Shown here: one piece after another, positions 1-8,502 of the stretch
Layout of the letters: every line of letters begins with the position of its first letter
Numbering within the stretch: the first letter of the stretch is position 1
Assembly (NCBI RefSeq): GCF_005222225.1
Contig: NZ_CP036536.1
Location: forward strand, 3,062,001 to 3,126,000
Length of the DNA stretch: 64,000 nt
DNA from: Salinimonas lutimaris
Lineage (GTDB): Bacteria; Pseudomonadota; Gammaproteobacteria; Enterobacterales; Alteromonadaceae
Reading direction: 5' to 3'
The notes under the pieces: model-generated
The model's database searches: none
What the model was told of the DNA's origin: nothing
What the model saw: the letters and a program-made list of their open reading frames with translations, nothing else
Made by a program: the position numbers and the translations under genes

Positions 1-507
1 ACCAAATTCTACGGTAAACCAGTACAAACGGGCCAGAAATACCCGATCTTCTTTGCTGGCTGCCAGTCCCAGCTTGCCATAGGTATGAGTAAAATGGGCG
101 AACGCCGGATTGGTCAGTAGCGGGCAATGGCCAAATACTTCATGAAAAATATCCGGCTCCTGCAGATAATCAAATTCCTCACGACTACGAATAAAGGTGG
201 CTACCGGAAACTGCTTGTTTGCCAGTAAACGAAAAAATTCAGAGAAGTTTATTAGCGCCGGCACTTCAGCGGTTTGCCACCCTGTCGCCTCTTTTAGCCG
301 GGTATTGAGCTCGGGTAACTGAGGAATCTGCTGGTCATTCAACTCCAGCAAGGCCAGTCCATCATGATATTGCTGGCAGGCGCGGTCCTGAATCAGTGTA
401 ATCTGGCGTTGATACAACTCAGACCAAATCTGATGCTCGTCCTGCGACCACGCAATGTAGCCGTTTTTATCCGAGCTTCTGGACTGATACTGTGTTTGTT
501 TTGCCAT
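1..507 (-). CDS. phhA: Phenylalanine 4-hydroxylase, C-terminal part beyond window
   Basis: Pterin-dependent monooxygenase that converts phenylalanine to tyrosine in the cytoplasm, the first step of phenylalanine breakdown. The visible 169 codons begin with ATG at 507 and run off the left edge; bacterial homologues are about 260-290 residues, so roughly the first two thirds is present. The fragment contains the family block PDIFHEVFGHCPLL, which holds two of the three iron-ligand residues (the two His of HEVFGH), followed by an AFAHFTHTYGKLGL stretch typical of the family. The third ligand (Glu) lies outside or near the edge. A TyrR-type box about 100 bp upstream suggests control by aromatic amino acids. 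The reading frame is open throughout, so the truncation is only the window boundary. Confidence 0.93.
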   Translation of the reverse strand, partial: MAKQTQYQSRSSDKNGYIAWSQDEHQIWSELYQRQITLIQDRACQQYHDGLALLELNDQQIPQLPELNTRLKEATGWQTAEVPALINFSEFFRLLANKQFPVATFIRSREEFDYLQEPDIFHEVFGHCPLLTNPAFAHFTHTYGKLGLAASKEDRVFLARLYWFTVEFG

Positions 508-604
508 AATGCCTCGCTTTACCTTTACGTAAACTATACCTGTGTAGTCTATCGAAAAAGCAGGCAGGCAAAAGAGCACAGCCCGAAGTCATCTGTCAAT
601 TTGA

Positions 605-622
605 TGTAACATAAATTTTACA
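605..622. promoter_or_regulatory. TyrR/PhhR-type operator upstream of phhA
   Basis: TGTAAC-ATAAAT-TTTACA matches the known TyrR box (TGTAAA-N6-TTTACA) at 11 of 12 specified positions. It lies about 98 bp upstream of the phhA start. PhhR/TyrR activation of phhA is known in pseudomonads; action here is inferred from the site only. Confidence 0.6.
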
Positions 623-640
623 TTAGATGTATCTGCGGCT

Positions 641-1187
641 CCCTTAGGCTGGCAGGGATTGCCTGAACAGGCTGGCCGACCAAATACGGCAACTAAATGA
701 GATCCCGGATATCGCTTCGCGATTCCGGGACGACGGTTAGGGTGAAGTTACCACTATATCCAGTGTTGTACTTGCACAAGCGGGGATCGCCTGAACAGGC
801 AGGCCGACCAAATACGGCAACTAAACAGGATGAGCGACATTTTCAGGAGATCCCGGATATCGCTTCGCGATTCCGGGACGACTGTTAGGGTGAAGTTACC
901 ACTATATCCAGTGTTGTACTTGCACAAGCGGGGATCGCCTGAACAGGCAGGCCGACCAAATACGGCAACTAAACAAGATGAGCGACATTTTAGGAGATCC
1001 CGGATATCGCTCTGCGATTCCTGGACGACGGATAGGGTGAAGTTACCGCTATATCCACTGTCGTCCCTGCTCAAGCAGGGATCGCCTGAACAGGCTGGCC
1101 GACCAAATACGGCAGCTAAATAAGGTGAGTGACATTTGCAGGAGATCCCGGATATCGCTTCGCGATTCCGGGATGACAGGACGGATT
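641..1187. repeat. Tandem array of ~148-bp repeats, each with a hairpin
   Basis: This gene-free stretch between phhA and pspC is a direct-repeat array. A 26-nt imperfect palindrome (CCCGGATATCGC, TTC loop, GCGATTCCGGG) recurs beginning about 701, 849, 996 and 1144, a period of 147-148 bp. Between palindromes a second conserved block contains the small hairpin GCCTGAACAGGC and the string GACCAAATACGGCA; this block also occurs at 650-697, just before the first palindrome, so the array starts mid-unit. Copies 2 and 3 are nearly identical, while the outer copies diverge by a few bases. The units resemble REP/BIME-like intergenic elements in style. Short overlapping reading frames inside the array repeat with the unit and are not credible genes. 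Confidence 0.85.
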
Positions 1188-1649
1188 CTACAGCTTATCA
1201 ATCTCGCGGCTTAGCTGGTATTCGCGTGATGTCACATACTTTTCCATCTTGCGTAGCCGCTGCTCACTGTCGTTAAACCGGCGGGCAATGTTACTTAACA
1301 CTACTGCGGGCGGCTCACCTGCCTGCCAAACTTTGGTTTTAACTGCCACTTTCTCGTCATCGGCGGATGAAGCGTGGCGTCCTGCCGGATTACGCCAGCC
1401 TTTGCCGGCAGCCTGATGCAGGTCCACTGCAATGGTCGGATCCTGGTAGTTGGCTGGCTTTTTTTCCAGAATGAACCAGCAAGCCAGATAAGCAACAAAC
1501 ATAAACGGGCCGGCTAACAGAAAAAATGCAGTCACAGCCAGAATTCGTACCAGCCAGCGCTCAAGACCGAAGTAATTGGCAATGCCCGCACATACACCGG
1601 CAATACGGCCATTGTCAGAGTCGCGGAATAATTGCTTATTTATTTTCAT
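1188..1649 (-). CDS. pspC: Phage shock protein C
   Basis: Inner-membrane PspC-domain protein of 153 residues that, with PspB, senses envelope stress and recruits PspA. The N-terminal part has the PspC signature (RDSDNGRIAGVCAGIANYFGLE), followed by a hydrophobic membrane segment around residues 35-65, then a cytoplasmic or periplasmic tail that is longer than in E. coli PspC (119 residues). The ATG at 1649 overlaps the pspB stop as ATGA and has GGAGAG upstream; a further-upstream in-frame start at 1664 is less likely. It is the last gene of pspABC. I see no clear terminator before the repeat array at 1187. Confidence 0.93.
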   Translation of the reverse strand: MKINKQLFRDSDNGRIAGVCAGIANYFGLERWLVRILAVTAFFLLAGPFMFVAYLACWFILEKKPANYQDPTIAVDLHQAAGKGWRNPAGRHASSADDEKVAVKTKVWQAGEPPAVVLSNIARRFNDSEQRLRKMEKYVTSREYQLSREIDKL

Positions 1650-1885
1650 GCCCGGTCTCTCCATTGCGGTGCTTCACTATCTAAAATCGCTTCCAGCGTT
1701 TTAATTCGTTCGGCCATCACATCCGCTTTTTCAGCCAGTTCCTGTAACGATGCGTTTTCTTCTTTACTCAGCCCCTGGCCAATGTGTTTTTTGCTTCGGT
1801 AATGCAAAATCAGCCAGATAGGGGCAACCAGAATCATAAATAAAATGATTGGCGTAATAAGTAACCCCAGTATTGCTTCGTCCAT
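1646..1885 (-). CDS. pspB: Phage shock protein B
   Basis: Small inner-membrane protein of 79 residues. One N-terminal transmembrane helix (about residues 5-27, ILGLLITPIILFMILVAPIW) is followed by a charged, coiled-coil-prone tail (residues 35-70). This matches PspB length and design. PspB partners with PspC to relieve PspA inhibition of PspF. The start at 1885 was chosen because the protein then begins MDEAILG like the family; the longer open frame to 1972 adds 29 residues without a signal of its own and overlaps the end of the pspA message. It sits between pspA and pspC and is translationally coupled to pspC. Confidence 0.92.
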   Translation of the reverse strand: MDEAILGLLITPIILFMILVAPIWLILHYRSKKHIGQGLSKEENASLQELAEKADVMAERIKTLEAILDSEAPQWRDRA

Positions 1886-1975
1886 AATTATTTGCTCCGT
1901 ATCTGTTGATGTGTGCTCACATCTCAAGGCCAGCCCTGCTGCGTGTGAGCGTAGCAGCAGGTTCCGGCGCACCGC

Positions 1976-2647
1976 TTACTGTGCAGGCTTATCCTTGTTT
2001 AACTTTGCCTTTAAAGCGGCTAGTTCTTCATCAATCTTATCATCTGCTTCTAAGCCGGCAAACTCATCCTGCAAGGTTTTCTTGCCCAAATCATAAGCAT
2101 CAACCTGCGACTCAAGATCGTCAATTTTGCGTTCATACTGCTCAAACCGGCCCATCGCATTATCGACTTTGCTGCTATCAAGCGTGCGCTTAACTTCCAG
2201 GCGTGAGCTGGCGGTTTTCTGGCGCATGATAATCGCTTTTTGACGAGTCTTAGCATCGGCCAGTTTTTCCTGCAGCTGACCCACTTCCTCCTGCAGCTTA
2301 CTGATTTGCTCATCCACTATGGCCAGTTCGCGACCCAGTGCATCCGCCGCTTCAGCTGCTTTTTTCTTTTCCTGCAGGGCTGCACGCGCCAAATCTTCAC
2401 GCTCTTTGCTTAGCGCCAGTTCAGCTTTTGCGCCCCAGTCCGCTGCATCACTCTCATACTTATTGATTTGAGCAGTAATTTCTTTTTTACTGGCCAGGGT
2501 CTTGGCCGAGGCAGACCGCACTTCTACCAGTGTGTCTTCCATTTCCTGAATAATTAGGCGAACCATTTTTTCAGGGTCTTCAGCCTTATCCAATAATGCA
2601 TTAATATTTGAGTTCACTATGTCGGTGAAACGCGAGAAGATACCCAT
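1976..2647 (-). CDS. pspA: Phage shock protein A
   Basis: Peripheral inner-membrane stress protein of 223 residues, the usual PspA length. It begins MGIFSRFTDIVNSNINALLDKAEDPEKM, the conserved amphipathic membrane-binding start, and the rest is almost continuous heptad-rich coiled coil, as expected for the PspA/IM30 (ESCRT-III-like) fold. PspA stabilises damaged membrane and also binds and silences the AAA+ activator PspF. It is the first gene of pspABC and lies divergent from pspF. A sigma-54-type promoter is visible 66 bp upstream. No unusual residues seen. Confidence 0.96.
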   Translation of the reverse strand: MGIFSRFTDIVNSNINALLDKAEDPEKMVRLIIQEMEDTLVEVRSASAKTLASKKEITAQINKYESDAADWGAKAELALSKEREDLARAALQEKKKAAEAADALGRELAIVDEQISKLQEEVGQLQEKLADAKTRQKAIIMRQKTASSRLEVKRTLDSSKVDNAMGRFEQYERKIDDLESQVDAYDLGKKTLQDEFAGLEADDKIDEELAALKAKLNKDKPAQ

Positions 2648-2712
2648 AATCTTTACCTCTAGCTGTGATAAATGCCTGTGGCATGGTTAGTCTCATAACT
2701 GAAGTAACACTA

Positions 2713-2728
2713 TTCAATATGCTTGCCA
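2713..2728 (-). promoter_or_regulatory. Sigma-54-type promoter of pspABC
   Basis: On the minus strand, TGGCAAG-CATA-TTGAA matches the sigma-54 consensus TGGCACG-N4-TTGCW with correct GG-to-GC-position spacing; the -12 element has A where C is usual. It lies 66 bp upstream of pspA, opposite pspF, exactly where a PspF-driven promoter is expected. Confidence 0.65.
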
Positions 2729-2852
2729 TCTCGCCACAAGTGCTAACTCGTTGTTTTAATTTTAATTTCCGTCGCTTAATAAGTAGTCGTATATCAGTCT
2801 TTTTTAAACTACACTATTAATTGGTCGAAATGACTAAGTTTTGAGGGAATAA

Positions 2853-3956
2853 ATGAGTAGATTTCGCCAACAAGATAATTTGTTGGGCCACGCAAATAGT
2901 TTTCTTGAGGTGCTTGAGCAGATCTCACAAATAGCGCCGCTGAACAAACCGGTGCTGGTAATTGGCGAGCGTGGTACCGGCAAAGAACTGATTGCAGCAC
3001 GACTTCATTTTTTGTCACAGCGCTGGGACCAGAACTACGTCAAACTGAACTGTGCAGCGTTGAATGAAAACCTGCTGGAAAGCGAACTTTTCGGCTATGA
3101 GGCCGGGGCTTTTACTGGCGCAGCCAAGCGTCGTGAAGGCCGCTTTGAAGTGGCGCACAACGGCACTCTGTTTCTTGATGAGCTGGCCAATACTTCTGGC
3201 CTGATTCAGGAAAAACTGCTGCGGGTTATTGAATATGGTGAATTTGAACGGGTTGGTGGCAGTCGCACCATCAAAACCGATGTTCGTCTGATAGCAGCCA
3301 CCAATGAAGATCTGCCGGCGCTGGCTGATGCCGGTGAGTTTCGGGCTGACTTACTCGACCGGCTGGCTTTTGATGTAATAACCATTCCTCCGTTACGCGA
3401 GCGCCCCGAAGACATCATGATGCTGGCAGAGCATTTTGCCATCAGTATGGCCCGCGAGCTGGAAATGGAGCTGTTTAGCGGGTTTACCGAAAAAGCCCGG
3501 CGGACGCTGATGGAATATCACTGGCCGGGTAATATCCGGGAGCTTAAAAACGTAATTGAGCGTGCGGTTTACCGATGCAATAACCCGCATCTGCCCGTTC
3601 ACGAAATCATTTTAGATCCGTTTGCCTCGGCATTTCGCCCCACCGGTCGGGTTAAAACCAAAGACCGCCTGCAAGAGACACCGGCCGCGCCAGTAGCTGC
3701 TGAGCCGGCACCGGTCAGCACAATAACATCTGAGACGGTGAACGACCCGACTATCTGCACGCCTGATTACCCGATTGATTTAAAAGAGCGCTCTCAGCAG
3801 TTTGAAATCGATATGCTCAGGCAAGCCCTGGCTGACAGTCAGTACAACCAGAAAAAAACCGCCGAAAAACTTTCGTTAACCTATCATCAGTTGCGAGGTT
3901 ATCTTAAGAAATACAATTTGTTAGACTCTGGTCAGGATACGGCAGAAGCACAGTGA
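2853..3956 (+). CDS. pspF: psp operon transcriptional activator PspF
   Basis: Sigma-54 enhancer-binding protein of 367 residues that activates pspABC. It has no receiver domain and starts directly with the AAA+ module: Walker A GERGTGKE (38-45), the sigma-54-contacting GAFTGA loop (85-90), Walker B GTLFLDE (104-110), and a Fis-type helix-turn-helix at about 334-360 (NQKKTAEKLSLTYHQLRGYL). A proline/alanine-rich linker of about 70 residues joins the two and is longer than in E. coli PspF. ATG at 2853 has GAGGG upstream. The last codons overlap the GTG start of sapA, so pspF and sapABCDF probably share a transcript. Confidence 0.95.
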   Translation: MSRFRQQDNLLGHANSFLEVLEQISQIAPLNKPVLVIGERGTGKELIAARLHFLSQRWDQNYVKLNCAALNENLLESELFGYEAGAFTGAAKRREGRFEVAHNGTLFLDELANTSGLIQEKLLRVIEYGEFERVGGSRTIKTDVRLIAATNEDLPALADAGEFRADLLDRLAFDVITIPPLRERPEDIMMLAEHFAISMARELEMELFSGFTEKARRTLMEYHWPGNIRELKNVIERAVYRCNNPHLPVHEIILDPFASAFRPTGRVKTKDRLQETPAAPVAAEPAPVSTITSETVNDPTICTPDYPIDLKERSQQFEIDMLRQALADSQYNQKKTAEKLSLTYHQLRGYLKKYNLLDSGQDTAEAQ

Positions 3957-5599
3957 ACCCACTCATGACCTTAACCCGGGCAGTGATAGGCAGGCGCATG
4001 GCCTTGATGGCACTTAGCGCACTGCTGGCAGTCAGTGGCTGCAGTAAGCATCAAAAAGATGATTTTTACCAGTCCGGTATCATTTATTGCTCAGAAAGCA
4101 ACCCGGTCAATTTCAATCCCCAGCTGGATACGTCTGCCACCACCTCAGATGCCACATCGCACCAGATTTACGATCGCCTGCTGGACTTTGATCCTGACTC
4201 AGGTCGCATTGTGCCAAGCCTGGCCAGCAGCTGGAATATTTCAGATGACGGCCTGATCTACACCTTTCAGCTACGCAAAAATGTGCAGTTTCAGTCTACC
4301 AGCTATTTCACCCCCACCCGCAATTTCAATGCTGATGATGTCCTGTTCAGCATTAACCGGTGGCGTCAGGCATCGCACCCTTATCACAATGTATCCGGTG
4401 GCCGGTATCCGTATTTTGAAAGTCTGGGGCTGGCGGAAAATATAGCCAGCCTGAAGCGCATCAACGGCTATCGGGTTGAGATTCACCTGGCCCAGCGCGA
4501 CAGCTCTTTCCTGGCTAATCTGGCCACAGATTTCTCTGTCGTGCTGTCTCAGGAATATGCAGATTACCTGATGGACCAGGGCACCCCGGAAAAGCTGGAT
4601 CATTTTCCCATTGGCACCGGCCCGTTTGAGTTTGAAAGCTATCGCAAAGACCACTTTATTCGCTATCACCGTAATGATGACTATTGGCGCGACACCAGTC
4701 AGGCAGAGCGACTGATTTACGATATCACGCCCAAGAGCTCACTGCGGCTGGCTAAATTACTGACCGGCGAGTGCGATGCGATTGCCTTTCCGGCCCAGAC
4801 TGAGCTGGACATTATCCGTAACCGGGATGAACTGGATCTGGCTGAAAAACCAGGACTGAATGTGGGGTTCTGGGCGTTTAACACGCAGCGGCCGCCCTTT
4901 GATAATCCTAAAGTGCGCCGGGCGCTGGCCTATGCAATTGATAAAAACACGCTGCTAGAAGCGGTTTACTTTGATAGTGCATCCAGAGCCAAAAGCCTGC
5001 TGCCCGCTGCCAGCTGGGCCTACCAGAATGATGCAGAAGATACTGCCTATAATCCGGTATTAGCCAGAAAGTTGCTTAAAGAAGCGGGAATTGAGCCCGG
5101 CTTTACCATGACTATCTGGGCCATCCCTATTGAGCGGGCTTATAATCCCAATGCCGCCAAAATGGCTGAGCTTATACAGCGCTATCTGAGCGATGTTGAT
5201 ATCAATGTCAATATTGTAACCTATGACTGGACCACCTTTCGTCGCCACCTTCGTGAAGGACTGCATGATTCGGTTCTGATAGGCTGGTCTGCCGATAATG
5301 GTGACCCGGACAACTTTTACCGGCCCCTGCTAAGCTGCGGGGCCATACCCTCAGGGACGAACCGTGCCATGTGGTGCAACGAAGAATACGATGCACTGAT
5401 AGAGCAGGCACTGAAAACAGAAGATCTGGAGCAGCGCAAAGCGTTATACCAACAGGTCAACACCCTTTTATTTAAAGAACTACCGCTGGTACCGATTGCC
5501 CATGCTTATCGTTATCAGGCACATCGCGATGCCCTGAAAGGCATGCAGATTAACCCGTACGGTGGTGTTCGATTTGGCGGAGTGATAAAGCAACTGTGA
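3953..5599 (+). CDS. sapA: SapA, periplasmic peptide-binding lipoprotein of ABC importer
   Basis: Extracellular solute-binding protein, family 5 (DppA/OppA fold), 548 residues, the substrate-capturing part of the SapABCDF system linked in enterobacteria to antimicrobial peptide resistance and, for SapBCDF, putrescine export. The N-terminus has a basic stretch, a hydrophobic core and the lipobox LAVSGC with Cys30, so it is probably lipid-anchored. The family signature region is at about residues 65-110 (YDRLLDFDPDSG...). It starts with GTG at 3953 overlapping the pspF stop; ATG at 3965 is an alternative that keeps the signal peptide. Its substrate cannot be read from sequence. Confidence 0.9.
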   Translation: MNPLMTLTRAVIGRRMALMALSALLAVSGCSKHQKDDFYQSGIIYCSESNPVNFNPQLDTSATTSDATSHQIYDRLLDFDPDSGRIVPSLASSWNISDDGLIYTFQLRKNVQFQSTSYFTPTRNFNADDVLFSINRWRQASHPYHNVSGGRYPYFESLGLAENIASLKRINGYRVEIHLAQRDSSFLANLATDFSVVLSQEYADYLMDQGTPEKLDHFPIGTGPFEFESYRKDHFIRYHRNDDYWRDTSQAERLIYDITPKSSLRLAKLLTGECDAIAFPAQTELDIIRNRDELDLAEKPGLNVGFWAFNTQRPPFDNPKVRRALAYAIDKNTLLEAVYFDSASRAKSLLPAASWAYQNDAEDTAYNPVLARKLLKEAGIEPGFTMTIWAIPIERAYNPNAAKMAELIQRYLSDVDINVNIVTYDWTTFRRHLREGLHDSVLIGWSADNGDPDNFYRPLLSCGAIPSGTNRAMWCNEEYDALIEQALKTEDLEQRKALYQQVNTLLFKELPLVPIAHAYRYQAHRDALKGMQINPYGGVRFGGVIKQL

Positions 5600-6627
5600 T
5601 ACGTATACTGGGCCGTTACAGCGTTCTTTTTATTCTGACCCTACTGGTGCTGGCCGGGATGTCGTTTGCGCTTGCTTATATGTTTCCCGGTGATGTGCTG
5701 TCAAACCTGACGGGAATCACCCCGCAAAACCAGATTCAGCGTAATGTGCTGGCTGAGCAGCATAAACTGGATGCCGGTTATCTGGTGCAGTTTTCTAATT
5801 ATCTGTGGCAGTTGCTCTCCGGCAACTGGGGCTACAGTTTTGTATCTGGCCTGCCGTTACGCGAAGAAATTGGTCTGGCCCTGCCGGCCACCATTGAACT
5901 GGCTGCCTATTCAATGCTGGTTGCCCTGCTAATTGGTGTACCGGTAGGCTGTTATGCCGGCCTGCGCAGCTACACCAAAACCGATTACCTGATAAATTCA
6001 GCCAGCATGGTAGGGTATTCGTTTCCGGTTTTCTGGCTGGCGCTGGTTTTTATACTGATTTTCAGTCTGGAGCTGAATATTGCACCACTGTCTGGCCGTA
6101 ACAGCTTGCTGTTTAATATTCCTGATCAGACTGGGTTTATTCTGATTGATATTCTGCTTGCTCCGGATGTGGATCGCTGGCTGGCATTTACTGATGCCCT
6201 GCACCATTTAATGTTGCCCACCCTGGCTCTCAGCGTTATCAGTACCGCTTCGCTGATTCGAATTACCCGCCGCTCTATCATTGATGTGCTGAACCGGCCC
6301 TACATTGCTGCTGCCCGGTCCCGGGGATTATCCCGCCGGCAAATTTTTGTGCGGCATATTCTGCGTAATGCCCTGCTACCGATTTTGCCGCTGATGGCTA
6401 TTCAGATCACATCGCTTATTACCAACGCGATGATTGTAGAGACCCTGTTTTCGTGGCCGGGTATAGGTAACTGGCTGATTCAAGCAATTTATCAGCGTGA
6501 CTATCCGGCGTTACGGGTGGGAATGCTGGCCGTGGCCTCGTTAGTGATATTGCTGACGATTCTGATTGATTTATTCAACCGCTTGATCGATCCAAGCAGG
6601 GACAAGTACGAACGTGTCACAATTTAG
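5596..6627 (+). CDS. sapB: SapB, ABC transporter permease
   Basis: Inner-membrane permease of the binding-protein-dependent type (DppB/OppB family), 343 residues with about six hydrophobic helices. The EAA-like ATPase-docking loop is seen at about residues 235-255 (AARSRGLSRRQIFVRHILRNALLP). The GTG start overlaps the sapA stop by 4 bases, and the end overlaps sapC by 14 bases, so translation is probably coupled. It pairs with SapC to form the membrane channel. Confidence 0.92.
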   Translation: MIRILGRYSVLFILTLLVLAGMSFALAYMFPGDVLSNLTGITPQNQIQRNVLAEQHKLDAGYLVQFSNYLWQLLSGNWGYSFVSGLPLREEIGLALPATIELAAYSMLVALLIGVPVGCYAGLRSYTKTDYLINSASMVGYSFPVFWLALVFILIFSLELNIAPLSGRNSLLFNIPDQTGFILIDILLAPDVDRWLAFTDALHHLMLPTLALSVISTASLIRITRRSIIDVLNRPYIAAARSRGLSRRQIFVRHILRNALLPILPLMAIQITSLITNAMIVETLFSWPGIGNWLIQAIYQRDYPALRVGMLAVASLVILLTILIDLFNRLIDPSRDKYERVTI

Positions 6628-7507
6628 TCTGTATGATGAGGAATATCACCCGTCTCCCTGGCAGCGCACATGGCGGGAATTTAAAGCCAGCCACGTTGCT
6701 TTTGTCGGGCTGATTATACTGGGTGCCTTTGCTTTTTTTGCCATTTTTGCCCCGGTGGTCGCCCCTTATGATCCGCTGCAACAGAATATTGATGCTCTGC
6801 TGATACCGCCAAGCTGGGAATTAAACGGCACTATCAGCCATTTGTTTGGTACCGATGCACTGGGCCGGGATGTGTTTTCGCGAATTGTGTATGGCTGTCG
6901 GGTTACGTTTGGCACTAGCTTAATGCTGGTATTGCTGGCGATGGTGCTGGGAGTCAGCGTAGGTACACTGGCCGGCATGACCAGTGGCGTGCGCTCAAGC
7001 GTAATTAACCACCTGCTGGATGCCCTGATGGCCATCCCTACCCTGCTCATTGCGATTATTATCGTCGCCATTCTGGGAACCGGTCTGGTAAATAGTATGT
7101 GGGCTATTACATTAGCGCTTACTCCGCAGTTTATTCACTACACGCGCTCGTTTGTGCGTAGTGAAATGAAAAAAGAATATATTCTGGCGTCCCGCCTCGA
7201 TGGCGCAAATCCCTGGCAGTTATTCCGCCACTCGATTTTGCCTAATATGATTGAAATGCTGGTTGTTCAGGGCTCGCTGGCTTTATCTATCGCAGTCATT
7301 GACGTCTCTGCGCTGGGTTTCTTGAACTTAGGTGCTCAGCCACCGTTGCCTGAACTGGGCGCCATTCTGGCGGATGGGTTAGATGTGGCCTACCTGGCTC
7401 CCTGGAATGCAGCACTGCCTGGTTTATCCATCTTTTTGATGGTTCTGGCCATAAACATAGTGGGCGACGGATTGCGCTCAGCTTTAAGAAAAAGGGTCAG
7501 CCACTAA
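6614..7507 (+). CDS. sapC: SapC, ABC transporter permease
   Basis: Second permease of the Sap importer (DppC/OppC family), 297 residues. It has the usual N-terminal cytoplasmic tail, first helix at about 30-50 (AFVGLIILGAFAFFAIF), then a cluster of helices and the EAA loop at about 190-212 (ASRLDGANPWQLFRHSILPN). The GTG start is inside the end of sapB. The stop shares one base with the sapD start. The length and motifs match E. coli SapC. Confidence 0.92.
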   Translation: MSQFSLYDEEYHPSPWQRTWREFKASHVAFVGLIILGAFAFFAIFAPVVAPYDPLQQNIDALLIPPSWELNGTISHLFGTDALGRDVFSRIVYGCRVTFGTSLMLVLLAMVLGVSVGTLAGMTSGVRSSVINHLLDALMAIPTLLIAIIIVAILGTGLVNSMWAITLALTPQFIHYTRSFVRSEMKKEYILASRLDGANPWQLFRHSILPNMIEMLVVQGSLALSIAVIDVSALGFLNLGAQPPLPELGAILADGLDVAYLAPWNAALPGLSIFLMVLAINIVGDGLRSALRKRVSH

Positions 7508-8502
7508 TGCCATTACTTGATATAAAAAACCTGACGCTGGAAATTGATACCGGAAACAGTCGGGTCAAAGCTCTGGATAAGGTCAGCCTGACGGTTAACA
7601 GTGGTGAAATCAGAGCGCTGGTGGGTGAGTCAGGTTCCGGAAAAAGCCTGATTGTGTCTGCTATCTCCGGCACCCTGCCCCATCAGTTCCATATCACCGC
7701 AGACCGGATGAGCTGGAAAGGGGAAAACCTGTTGTCGATGTCAGCAGAAAAGCGCCGCGAAATTATGCGCCGGGATATTGCCGTGGTCTATCAAAACCCT
7801 ATCACGGCGCTTGACCCGTCTGCGACCCTGGGTGAGCAGCTTGAAGAAAGCATTCCGGATGAACTGGTAAAAGGAAAATGGTTCTGGCAGCGTCGCCAGT
7901 CTCGGCGAAAATCAGCGATATCTACCGTGCATAAGGTAGGTATTAAACACCACCGGCACTATTTAAATGCTTTTCCGCACCAGATCCCCAACGATATCGG
8001 GCAAAAATTTATGCTGGCCATGGCATTAATTTCACAGCCTAAAATGCTGATTGCCGATGACCCGACCCGGGGCATGGAAACCACCACCAAAACCCAGGTG
8101 CTTAAACTGCTGAGCCGGCTGAACCAGACAAAATCTCTGTCAATTTTGTTTGTCAGTCACGATTTGCTGGCTATTGCCAGTATGGCCCACTCCATGACGG
8201 TACTCTACTGCGGCCAGACTGTGGAATCCGGGCGCATGAAAATGCTGCGAAAACGACCGTTGCATCCTTATACCAAGGCCTTGCTGGACAGTGCGCCCAG
8301 TTTCAGAAATGATCTGCCGCCCAAAAGTATGCTTCCTTCACTGGATGGAACTATACCGTCACTGAAACATGTTCCCATTGGTTGCCGGCTTGGCCCGCGC
8401 TGTCCCAGAGCCCAGAAAGACTGTGTTATCACCCCATCTGTGCGCCGGATCCACGACCATACCTATAGCTGTCACTTTCCGCTGCATATGGAGAAGCTAT
8501 GA
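7507..8502 (+). CDS. sapD: SapD, ABC transporter ATP-binding subunit
   Basis: ATPase of 331 residues for the Sap importer, with the C-terminal oligopeptide-transporter extension including a cysteine cluster (GCRLGPRCPRAQKDC). Walker A is GESGSGKS at about 38-45. The ABC signature LSGGQ is replaced by a degenerate IPNDIGQ, and Walker B reads MLIADDP, with Asp in place of the catalytic Glu. A degenerate signature is known in SapD of enterobacteria, so this site may be regulatory or weakly hydrolytic while SapF provides most hydrolysis; that is inference. The stop overlaps the sapF start as ATGA. Confidence 0.92.
   Translation: MPLLDIKNLTLEIDTGNSRVKALDKVSLTVNSGEIRALVGESGSGKSLIVSAISGTLPHQFHITADRMSWKGENLLSMSAEKRREIMRRDIAVVYQNPITALDPSATLGEQLEESIPDELVKGKWFWQRRQSRRKSAISTVHKVGIKHHRHYLNAFPHQIPNDIGQKFMLAMALISQPKMLIADDPTRGMETTTKTQVLKLLSRLNQTKSLSILFVSHDLLAIASMAHSMTVLYCGQTVESGRMKMLRKRPLHPYTKALLDSAPSFRNDLPPKSMLPSLDGTIPSLKHVPIGCRLGPRCPRAQKDCVITPSVRRIHDHTYSCHFPLHMEKL

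Noticed and set aside
364..609. 81-residue plus-strand frame over the start of phhA
   Set aside because: It is antisense to phhA and crosses its promoter; the composition is not protein-like.
754..1123. Open frames of 97-106 residues on both strands in the 641-1187 repeat array
   Set aside because: They repeat with the 148-bp unit and lack ribosome-binding sites and family matches; they follow from the DNA repeat.
641..1187. CRISPR array
   Set aside because: The period is about 148 bp and the spacers between palindromes are themselves conserved; no cas genes are near.
1886..1972. 29-residue N-terminal extension of PspB
   Set aside because: Not conserved in PspB; the ATG at 1885 begins the family N-terminus.
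2721..2740. Alternative sigma-54 reading TGGCGAG-ATGG-CAAGC upstream of pspA
   Set aside because: GG-to-GC spacing is one base too long; the overlapping TGGCAAG-CATA-TTGAA has the correct spacing.
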